This document shows, piece by piece, positions 8,732-15,525 of a stretch of 64,000 bases of DNA. The stretch covers positions 124,001 through 188,000 of the forward strand of contig CAVXEB010000001.1 of the NCBI GenBank assembly GCA_963760735.1, given 5' to 3'. The DNA is from CF-46 sp963760735 (GTDB lineage Bacteria; Chloroflexota; Limnocylindria; Limnocylindrales; CSP1-4). Made by a program: the position numbers and the translations under genes. A model generated the notes under the pieces. The model did not search any database. It was given only the letters and a program-made list of their open reading frames with translations, and was not told the origin of the DNA. How positions within the stretch are numbered: the stretch's first letter is position 1; every line of letters starts with the position of its first letter.

Positions 8732-9136
8732 TCAGGTCCGCGGCGGCCAGAACAGGGGCTGGTCGCGCTCGTAGACCGTGATCCGGTACCCGTCCGGATC
8801 GGCCATCGCGAACGTCACGCCGAACGGTCCGTCGAACGGTTCGACGAGGATCGGGATCCCGGCCGCTGCGACCGTCTCGTGGAGAGCGCGGGCGTCGCTC
8901 GCCCGCCACCAGAGCTGGATCGTGGTCGTGTCGGGTGCGGGCCCGGATTGTCCGGGCCGCCGGGCCGCGGACACCGCGAAGGTCGGCCAGCCGACGAAGG
9001 CGATCGCGTCGGGGCCGAAGTCGAACGTGTCGCGGACCGCGCCGAGGTACCGCTCGTAGAACTCGGCGGAGCGCTCGGCGTCGCTGACCGCGATCGAGAT
9101 GAAGCCGGGACTGGGGGTGACGGCTGTGGACGACAT
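8732..9136 (-). CDS. VOC-superfamily protein (glyoxalase/bleomycin-resistance fold)
   Basis: A 134-aa single-domain member of the vicinal-oxygen-chelate superfamily, carrying two beta-alpha-beta-beta-beta modules: FISIAVSDAERSAEFYERYLG at the front and VTFAMADPDGYRITVYE at the end. Members bind a metal and act on small molecules or confer resistance; the substrate is unknown. The start at 9136 (MSSTAV) is chosen for GAGGAGTG about 9 bases upstream. It lies 59 bases downstream of the frameshifted sigma-factor gene on the same strand and is probably co-transcribed with it; sigma factors of that type are often followed by small enzyme genes. Confidence 0.8.
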   Translation of the reverse strand: MSSTAVTPSPGFISIAVSDAERSAEFYERYLGAVRDTFDFGPDAIAFVGWPTFAVSAARRPGQSGPAPDTTTIQLWWRASDARALHETVAAAGIPILVEPFDGPFGVTFAMADPDGYRITVYERDQPLFWPPRT

Positions 9137-9195
9137 GGTGATGGCACTCCTCGTGAGGGGTGACCCGCCGGGATGTCCGGACTGGGCCCCATTCA

Positions 9196-10252
9196 TCACG
9201 ATCGCCGCGGGGCCTTCGACTCATCGGTCGGGATGGTTGTCGCCCCCAGCCGATCCGGCGACACGCCGACGAGTCCGAACGAGGCGAACAGGGCAGGGTC
9301 GACGAAGTTCACGATCGACGAAACATGGTGGTCGTCGAGCTCGAGGACCTGGATCGCGAACGGGCGCCAGCCGGCGTCGCTGTGTCGCCGCCGATAGTGG
9401 GCGAACGCCGGCTGACCGTTCGCCGCCGTCGAGACCAGCCGCTCGCGGACACCCCGGTCGGGTCGCCAGACCCAACCGAGGAACTCGGCGATCGTCGCGC
9501 GGCCGACGTACCACTCGCGCCACGGCGGCATCTTCCAGGCGGCGTCCTCGCGGAGCAGCCCGACGAACCGATCGACATCCATGGCCTCCCAGGCCGTGAC
9601 ATATCGATCGAGGAGTCGGCTCTGGGCGACCGTCGAGGTCGGGCGCGATGTCGGCCCCGGATCGAGTCGGCGGAGCGTCGCCCGAGCCCGCTGGAGTGCG
9701 CTGTTCACGGCGGGCACCGACGCGTCGAGGATCGCGCCCGTCTCCGTCGCGGACATGCCGAGCACATCGTGCAGCAGCAACGCGGCGCGCTGACGCGGCG
9801 GCACCCGCTGGATCAGCGCGACGAATGCGAGGCGGATCGAATCGCGCGCCTCGACCAGGGTTTCCGGACCCGGCGTGGCATCGACGATCCCCTCGACCAA
9901 CGCGTCCGGGTACGGCTCCAGCCACGCGACGGTCGCGGCCGGCTGGCCCAGCGGTTCGAACGAGCCGGCCGGTGTCGCCGACTCGGACAGGACGCGGCGG
10001 GCGTTCCGGCGCCGGCCGCGACCGCAGGCACACGTTCGTGGCGATCCGGAAGAGCCAGCCGCGGAACGATCCTCGCGCCTCGAAGCCGTCGCGAGATCGC
10101 CAGGCGCGGAGGAACGTCTCCTGCGTGGCGTCCTCGGCATCGTGGATCGAGCCGAGCATCCGATAACAGTGCAGCTGGATCTCGCGTCGATGCGGTTCGA
10201 GGAGGTCCTCGAAGGGATCGCGACCGTTCCGCGACTGCTGCTGCGCCGTCAT
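9196..10252 (-). pseudogene. ECF sigma factor with SnoaL-like C-terminal domain, frameshifted
   Basis: Sigma-70 family ECF factor of the SigJ/TIGR02960 type. The N-terminal part (region 2: DPFEDLLEPHRREIQLHCYR, then DAEDATQETFLRAWR, GWLFRIATNVCL) is in one frame. Region 4 (PPRQRAALLLHDVLGMSATE) and the SnoaL-like C-terminal domain (WEAMDVDRFVGLLREDAAWK) are in another. The switch falls between 10009 and 10024, where one extra base joins ATNVCLRSRP to RRNARRVLSES; removing it restores a continuous protein of about 351 residues, the usual length. Everything on both sides is well conserved, so this may be a recent mutation or an assembly error in a GC-rich run. Start MTAQQQ at 10252. Confidence 0.75.
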
Positions 10253-10434
10253 CGGTTGAGTGTGCCCGTCGATCGCCAGGGTCGCGCGGAACGCGCGACC
10301 GCCGGCTCGGGTCAAGCCACCTTGTCATTCCACGGCAAGCCTGCTTGACGGAAGCGGGAGCGCCCGGATACGCTCCGCGCGCCCCTGGCGGTGGGAGATC
10401 CGCGCCGGCCCGGCGCATCACGTGGGAGTCGTCC

Positions 10435-11217
10435 GTGAGCTTCGAGCAAGCCGTTCTCCTGTCGGCCATCGCCGGCCTGACGATCTATCTCGGCTTGCCG
10501 GTCGGTCGGTTGCGCGGACTCTCGACCCGGACCCAGGCGCTCCTGACCGCCGGTGCGGGCGGCGTGATCCTGTTCCTGCTCTGGGACATCCTGTCGCAGG
10601 CCGTCGAGCCGGTCGAGCATGCCCTCGACGCGGCCGTCGCCGGCGGGGCCCCGGTGGGCGACTTCGCGCTTGATGCGTTCGCCTTCGCTGCGAGCATCGC
10701 GATCGGCCTCCTGTCGATCGTCTGGGTCACCCAGCGGCTGCGCGGCACCCGGTCCGAGGCGACGACGCCTCGCGAGATCGCGATCGGAACGGCGATCGGG
10801 CTCGGGCTCCACAACTTCTCCGAGGGGCTGGCCGTCGGCCAGTCGGCCGCGATCGGCGAGACGGCGTTCGCGCTCGTCCTCGTCGTTGGCTTCGCCCTCC
10901 ACAACGCGACCGAGGGGTTCGGCATCGCGGCGCCGCTGACGACCGGCGAGCGACCGACCTGGGCATTCCTCGGCCTGCTCGGCCTGATCGGCGGCGGACC
11001 GACGTTCCTCGGCGGCGTGATCGGCTACTCGTTCGTCTCGGACCTGCTCTCGATCGTGTTCCTCGGGCTGGCGGCCGGCGCCCTGATTTTCGTGTTCAAC
11101 GAGATGATGGCCGTCTGCCGGCGGTTCGCCCAGCCGATGGCCGCGAGCGTCGCGCTCCTCATCGGCCTGTTCGTCGCGTTCGCGACCGACTTCATCCTCG
11201 TCGCCGTCGGCGCCTGA
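10435..11217 (+). CDS. ZIP-family divalent metal transporter
   Basis: Inner-membrane zinc/iron/manganese permease of the ZIP family, 260 aa with eight predicted helices. Helix 4 carries the family signature HNFSEG (about residues 126-131) and helix 5 carries HNATEG (about 156-161); these His and Glu residues form the binuclear metal site in characterised ZIP proteins. The loop between helices 3 and 4 is not His-rich. GTG at 10435 is used because GGGAG lies 6 bases upstream; the frame is open far upstream across the antisense sigma gene, but that part is not coding. It is a single-gene unit, and no metal-regulator site is evident. Confidence 0.88.
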   Translation: MSFEQAVLLSAIAGLTIYLGLPVGRLRGLSTRTQALLTAGAGGVILFLLWDILSQAVEPVEHALDAAVAGGAPVGDFALDAFAFAASIAIGLLSIVWVTQRLRGTRSEATTPREIAIGTAIGLGLHNFSEGLAVGQSAAIGETAFALVLVVGFALHNATEGFGIAAPLTTGERPTWAFLGLLGLIGGGPTFLGGVIGYSFVSDLLSIVFLGLAAGALIFVFNEMMAVCRRFAQPMAASVALLIGLFVAFATDFILVAVGA

Positions 11218-11321
11218 GTCGCCGTCCGGAGACACCGGCGAGACGCCTCGACCGTATGGTCCCTGCAAGGCGACCGCTGCACGACCTGGTGCAGCCGGGG
11301 GACGCCTCCAGGGGGATCACC

Positions 11322-12440
11322 ATGCCTGGCAAGGACGACACGCCGGATACGACGCCGGCCACGACGAGCTGCTCCGATGACGGATGCTGCGTCAGCCCGT
11401 GCGATCCGCCGTGGCTGACCGACGAGCAGTGCCTGATCTACTACGACACTCGCTTCTTCCGGCGCCAGATCGGCGGTGACGACGCCCAGCCGGCGCTCTT
11501 CGATGCCGCCCGAGCGTTCCTCGAGTTCCGGATCACCTACGAGCACCGGATCTGCCGCAAGGGCAAGCAGCACGGGCCGCTCGTCTACACGGTGACGCTG
11601 CTGCCGGGCGAGAAGGTCAACCTCTACCACAGCGACCGCTACCGCCGGATCACGAGCGAGACCGACCGGTTCTCGGTCGCGACGACGTTCATGCAGTACA
11701 CGTCGGCGATCCACCAGTCGCGCGTGTCGAACTCGTTCGAGTCGCTCAACGACCACCTGTCGAACGTCAAGGGCGCGACCTCGGTCTCGGCCGGCGGCGG
11801 GCTCTCGAGCCTGTTCGGTGGGCCCAGCGTGAGCAGCTCGGCGTCGTTCAGCGTCACCGACCACAACCAGCTGAACATCGGGTTCGTGTCGGAGCAGTTC
11901 AACCAGTCCGTGTCGCAGGCGTCGCTCCTGACGCATGCCGAGCGGTCGGTCGTCGTCAGCACGTACGAGGACCAGGAGACCGCGAACATCACCGTCCGCT
12001 CGATCCAGAACGACAACGCCTGCCGGGCCGTCACCTACTTCGTCCGCCAGATCGTCGAGCTGTACACGGTCACCTCGACCGTCTACGAGATCACGTTCCG
12101 GGTGGTGGCGCCGGGCGTCCCAGCCGACTGGCACGCGCTCGACGACATCGGCTCGATGCCGCCGGCCATCCAGAAGGCGATCAAGGACGCGGTCCAGCTC
12201 CTGCCCAAGCCGGGCGACGAGCAACAGCGACCGCGAGCCGTGTCGATCCCGACCGACGGCACGGTCTACGACCCCGAGCTGGCCAACTGCTGCTCGTGCG
12301 AGCCTGAGCGGGCCCACCACATCGAGCTCCAGGACCAGTTGCTCGAGCTCGAGATCGAGCGTCGCAAGGCGCTGATCGCCAAGGGCGAGCTCGGGCCATT
12401 CGAACCGGCGCCGGCGCCGGTGCCCGCGCCCACCCCGTAG
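11322..12440 (+). CDS. conserved-looking protein with Cys-rich N terminus, function unknown
   Basis: I do not recognise this 372-aa protein. Visible parts are: a short N terminus with a CSDDGCCVSPCDPPW cluster (four Cys within 11 residues); a middle rich in beta-strand patterns (VYTVTLLPGEKVNLYHSDRY, RSIQNDNACRAVTYFVRQI, YTVTSTVYEITFRVV); a Ser/Gly stretch (about 145-170); a second cysteine motif CCSCEPE near residue 325; a charged helix; and a Pro/Ala tail. The six or more cysteines suggest a metal site or disulfides. There is no signal peptide or membrane helix. AGGGGG about 7 bases before the ATG at 11322 fixes the start. A strong hairpin follows the stop. A virion- or toxin-shell-like beta protein is possible but unproven. 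Confidence 0.6.
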   Translation: MPGKDDTPDTTPATTSCSDDGCCVSPCDPPWLTDEQCLIYYDTRFFRRQIGGDDAQPALFDAARAFLEFRITYEHRICRKGKQHGPLVYTVTLLPGEKVNLYHSDRYRRITSETDRFSVATTFMQYTSAIHQSRVSNSFESLNDHLSNVKGATSVSAGGGLSSLFGGPSVSSSASFSVTDHNQLNIGFVSEQFNQSVSQASLLTHAERSVVVSTYEDQETANITVRSIQNDNACRAVTYFVRQIVELYTVTSTVYEITFRVVAPGVPADWHALDDIGSMPPAIQKAIKDAVQLLPKPGDEQQRPRAVSIPTDGTVYDPELANCCSCEPERAHHIELQDQLLELEIERRKALIAKGELGPFEPAPAPVPAPTP

Positions 12441-12478
12441 CGATCGTCTCGGCCGGCGGGTGCGGCCGAGCACCGGAA

Positions 12479-12509
12479 GACGCGCCGGGGGGACGGCCTC
12501 CGGCGCGTC
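12479..12509 (+). terminator. terminator hairpin
   Basis: GACGCGCCGG (12479-12488) pairs perfectly with CCGGCGCGTC (12500-12509) across an 11-base loop, 38 bases after the stop of the Cys-rich protein gene. There is no clear T tract. Confidence 0.5.
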
Positions 12510-12552
12510 GGGTGTCTACGATGGACGGGTCGGCGAGCCCAACCGAGGGAGG

Positions 12553-13926
12553 GTGGTCCTGGAGATCCCGAGCGCGTCGCTTCACGACCAGCCACCGCCC
12601 GTCGCCCTGCCTTCCGACTCGAGCCGCGCCGGCCGCTGGGTGCTCCTGGGCCTCCTGGCGCTCGCGTTCGCCTACTTCCTCTACCGCGGCCCGATCCGTG
12701 CCTGGCAGCACACGATCGACCTGAACACCTTCTATTCGGCGACCCGAGCGTGGCTCGAGGGCACGAACCCATACGAGACGGCCAACCTCGGCGCCATCCT
12801 CCGTCAGGCCGGCGGCACCGTGACGCCGGCGCTCTCCGTGAACCCGCCCCAGACGTTCGTCCTGCTGGCTCCATGGGCGGTGCTGCCATGGGGTCTGGCC
12901 GAGGCCAGTTGGACCATCCTGAACGTCGTCCTCGTCGTCGCGTGCCTCTGGCTGGCGATGTCGCTGGCGGGACTCAGCGCTCGCGAGCCCCGGGGCCTCC
13001 TGTTCCTGATCTTCGCCGTCGCCCTCGCGCCGTTCCACACCTCGATCGCGCAGGGCCAGCTGACGATCGCGGTGACGCTCCTCGTCCTCGGCGTGCTCTG
13101 GGGCCAGGTCCACCGCCGACCGTCGGTGAGCGGGCTCTGCCTGGCCATCGCGATCTCGCTGAAGCCGCAGATGGCCGTGCTCTTCCTGGCGCTGCTGCTG
13201 TTCCGCGCGCAATGGCGACCGTTCGCGATCGCGATCGGGGCGCTGGCGGTCATCACCGTGATCGGCGTCGGTCGGCTCGCGATCGCCGGCGTGGACTGGC
13301 TGCCGACGATCGAGGGCAACCTCGCGAGCCTGACCCGCGGCGGGATCAACGACCCGACCGGGCCGACGGCCTACCTGATGATCAACCTCCAGGTGCTGCT
13401 TCATCTGCTCGTGCCGGGCCAATCGGCCACCGTGCTCGATGTGGCGACGTTCACCGTGGTCGCGGGGCTCGGCGCCGCCTTCCTCGTGGCGCTCCGGCGG
13501 CGCGATGATCCTCCGGCGCAGCTCCTGCTCTTTTCGGGATTCGCGGTCCTCAACCTGCTGATCCTCTACAACCGGATCTACGCGGCCACGTTGCTCATCC
13601 TGCCGCTCGCCTGGGTGTTCTCGCCGGAACGGCCGCGGCGGTGTCTCCCCGAAGCGGTCGTCGTCGCCCTCTCGGTTACCGTGTTCCTCGTCCCCGGCGC
13701 CGCAGCGCTCGGGAGCGTCACCCTGCCGGCCGCCGTCCGGCCGCTCACGACCTCGGCACTGTGGCCGTGGGTCCTCCTCCACGAGATCGTGGCCCTGATC
13801 GTGGTCGCCGTCGCCCTCCTGGTCGCCGCATGGCGCGGCTATGCCGGGCCCGTCCCGGTCTCGGACGGCGATGACGCCGACGCGCATCCCGCGCCCGCAG
13901 CGGAACCGCGACCGGCGAAGGCCTGA
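12553..13926 (+). CDS. GT87-like polytopic glycosyltransferase (DUF2029)
   Basis: Integral membrane protein (457 aa from the chosen start) with about ten hydrophobic helices. The first periplasmic loop contains DLNTFYSATRAWLEGTNPYE, the family hallmark; its acidic residue is the proposed catalytic position in polyprenol-phosphate-mannose-dependent GT87 enzymes. SLKPQ in a mid-protein loop is also typical. It probably adds a mannose or arabinose-like sugar to a lipid or cell-wall glycan on the outer face of the membrane. The start is uncertain: GTG at 12553 directly abuts GAGGGAGG, leaving no spacing; the frame stays open to a GTG at 12460, which would add 31 residues. A TACGAT -10-like box lies at about 12517-12522. 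Confidence 0.7.
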   Translation: MVLEIPSASLHDQPPPVALPSDSSRAGRWVLLGLLALAFAYFLYRGPIRAWQHTIDLNTFYSATRAWLEGTNPYETANLGAILRQAGGTVTPALSVNPPQTFVLLAPWAVLPWGLAEASWTILNVVLVVACLWLAMSLAGLSAREPRGLLFLIFAVALAPFHTSIAQGQLTIAVTLLVLGVLWGQVHRRPSVSGLCLAIAISLKPQMAVLFLALLLFRAQWRPFAIAIGALAVITVIGVGRLAIAGVDWLPTIEGNLASLTRGGINDPTGPTAYLMINLQVLLHLLVPGQSATVLDVATFTVVAGLGAAFLVALRRRDDPPAQLLLFSGFAVLNLLILYNRIYAATLLILPLAWVFSPERPRRCLPEAVVVALSVTVFLVPGAAALGSVTLPAAVRPLTTSALWPWVLLHEIVALIVVAVALLVAAWRGYAGPVPVSDGDDADAHPAPAAEPRPAKA

Positions 13927-14012
13927 CCGGCCGGGCGCCGGAAGCGCCGCGCCGTCGCCGTCCGCCCTGCCGTCGGGCCGACGTTGCTGCTACCCTTCGA
14001 GCCATCCTTGAC

Positions 14013-14032
14013 GGCCGGTCCTGTGAGGCCGG
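14013..14032 (+). promoter_or_regulatory. PyrR-type RNA binding element, copy 1
   Basis: GGTCCTGTGAGGCC embedded in GGCC...GGCC arms matches the PyrR-binding loop consensus (A/G-R-U-C-C-N-G-N-G-A-G-G-Y-U). In bacilli and mycobacteria PyrR bound to UMP/UTP grips this loop and lowers expression of pyrimidine genes. It lies about 100 bases before carA. Confidence 0.7.
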
Positions 14033-14036
14033 CGAA

Positions 14037-14054
14037 CCGGTCCCGTGAGGCCGG
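14037..14054 (+). promoter_or_regulatory. PyrR-type RNA binding element, copy 2
   Basis: Second copy, GGTCCCGTGAGGCC inside CC...GG arms, 24 bases after the first. It ends exactly where AAAGGAGG (14055-14062), the ribosome-binding site of the leader ORF, begins. Protein binding here would directly affect translation initiation, as proposed for mycobacterial pyr leaders. Confidence 0.7.
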
Positions 14055-14071
14055 AAAGGAGGCCAGCAATC

Positions 14072-14122
14072 GTGTGTCCGCGCGTCCACCGAGCCCACCG
14101 GGCCGGTGGCGTTTTCATGTGA
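14072..14122 (+). CDS. 16-codon leader ORF upstream of carA
   Basis: GTG start with a strong Shine-Dalgarno AAAGGAGG 9 bases upstream, encoding M-C-P-R-V-H-R-A-H-R-A-G-G-V-F-M and stopping at TGA 14120-14122. The stop lies 7 bases before the proposed carA GTG (14130), while carA itself lacks a clear ribosome-binding site. This suggests that carA is translated by coupling to the leader. Together with the adjoining PyrR-type sites it looks like a pyrimidine-controlled translational switch. The peptide has three Arg codons, and carAB also feeds arginine synthesis, so arginine sensing is an alternative reading. Confidence 0.5.
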   Translation: MCPRVHRAHRAGGVFM

Positions 14123-14129
14123 GCGATCG

Positions 14130-15305
14130 GTGAACCCGACGACGGCCGCGCCCATCCACCGGCCGCCCCAGCCCCGAGCCAGCGCGATCGTCGACCCCCG
14201 GGTCGGCGCGCTCGGCCCGGCGCTCCTCGCCCTCGAGGACGGAACGGTGTTTCCCGGGATCGCCTTCGGGGCGGCCGAGGCGTCGGGGGGCGATCTCGTC
14301 GTCAACACGTCGCAGACCGGTTACCAGGAGGTCTGCACGGACCCGTCCTACGCGGGCCAGGTCGTCGTGATGACCTATCCGCTCATCGGCAACTATGGCC
14401 GGCTGATCGACGACGACCAGTCGCTCCGGCCGTGGCTCCGGGCGCTCGTCGTCGCAAACGCGACGGCGGCGGTCCTCGACGACGTGCGCCAGCTCAGCTC
14501 CCTCCTCCGGACGAACGGGATCCCGGCGATCGCCGGCGTCGACACTCGCGCCCTCGCCCGTCACCTCCGGACCCACGGCAGCCTCCGGGCGATCGTCACG
14601 GAGCCCGGCTTCGTCGATCGCGACACCGCGGTCGACCGGGCCCGGGCCGTGCCCCGCTGGGAGGACCAGGACTTCGTCGGCCAGGTGTCGCCGTCCTCGA
14701 TCATGGACGTCGGGAGCGAGGCCGACGGCGGGCCGCTGGTCGGGATCGTCGACTTCGGGCTGAAGTCGAACATCGTCCGCGGGATGCGCCGGCGCGGCGC
14801 GCGGGTCCGGATCCTGCCCCACACGATCTCGACCTCGGTCGCCCTCGCCCCGGACATCGACGGGCTGATCCTGTCGCCCGGGCCCGGCGATCCGGCGCGG
14901 CTGGACGGGCCGGTCGCGCTCGCCCGGGCGATCATCGACGACGGACGGCCACTGCTCGGGATCTGCCTCGGTCACCAGATCGTGGCCCGGGCCGCGGGCG
15001 CCGAGACGACCCGGTTGCGGTTCGGCCATCACGGCGCCAATCACCCGGTCCGCGACACCGACCTCGGGCTCGTCCAGGTCACGGCCCAGAACCACGAGGT
15101 CCAGGTGGTCGGGGATTCCGTGCCGGCCGGCTCCGGCTTCCACGTCAGCCAGGTCAACCTGAACGACGGCTCGGTGGAGGGCCTGCGCCACGCGACGCTG
15201 CCGATCGAGACCGTTCAGTACCACCCCGAGGGCGCGCCGGGACCGCTCGATGCCCTGGCGGTCTTCGACCGGTTCGTCGCCGCCACCGGGGCACGCGCCC
15301 GGTGA
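14130..15305 (+). CDS. carA: carbamoyl-phosphate synthase small subunit
   Basis: Glutamine amidotransferase subunit (391 aa) that hydrolyses glutamine and channels ammonia to CarB for carbamoyl phosphate, used in pyrimidine and arginine synthesis. The N-terminal CPSase domain begins at ALLALEDGTVFPG; the C-terminal class-I GATase domain has the nucleophile Cys279 in GICLGHQ, and the catalytic His-x-Glu in YHPEGAPGP. The 25-residue extension before ALLALEDG is longer than usual. GTG 14130 is preferred because it follows the leader-ORF stop by 7 bases; GTG 14106 in the same frame is the alternative. It sits downstream of two PyrR-type RNA sites. Confidence 0.95.
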   Translation: MNPTTAAPIHRPPQPRASAIVDPRVGALGPALLALEDGTVFPGIAFGAAEASGGDLVVNTSQTGYQEVCTDPSYAGQVVVMTYPLIGNYGRLIDDDQSLRPWLRALVVANATAAVLDDVRQLSSLLRTNGIPAIAGVDTRALARHLRTHGSLRAIVTEPGFVDRDTAVDRARAVPRWEDQDFVGQVSPSSIMDVGSEADGGPLVGIVDFGLKSNIVRGMRRRGARVRILPHTISTSVALAPDIDGLILSPGPGDPARLDGPVALARAIIDDGRPLLGICLGHQIVARAAGAETTRLRFGHHGANHPVRDTDLGLVQVTAQNHEVQVVGDSVPAGSGFHVSQVNLNDGSVEGLRHATLPIETVQYHPEGAPGPLDALAVFDRFVAATGARAR

Positions 15306-15380
15306 CGCCGGCTGGTCGGATCCACGGTTCGAGTCGCGGACTCGCCTCTCGGAGCACGGGCGACGTCCTCGATCCAGTCA

Positions 15381-15401
15381 AACAGTCACCACTGGACTGT
15401 T
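15381..15401 (+). repeat. inverted repeat in the carA-carB spacer
   Basis: AACAGTC (15381-15387), 7-base loop, GACTGTT (15395-15401); an overlapping alternative pairing CCAGT/ACTGG surrounds it. It is the clearest structure in the 220-base spacer between carA and carB. It could be a processing site, an operator or an internal attenuator. Nothing else in the spacer looks coding. Confidence 0.35.
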
Positions 15402-15525
15402 GGCCCGCGTCGAGGCGCGTTTCGGGGTCAGCGAACCGCCGGAGTTTGACGTGGGCGGCCAACTCGAGCGTTCGCGCCGGCCATCCAACCGCGCCAACCC
15501 GATCCACCAGTCCCGGGGTGCATGA

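Noticed and set aside
9160..10434. N-terminal 425-codon extension of the ZIP transporter frame
   Set aside because: It runs antisense to the sigma-factor gene, has no domain, and the transporter has its own GTG and ribosome-binding site at 10435.
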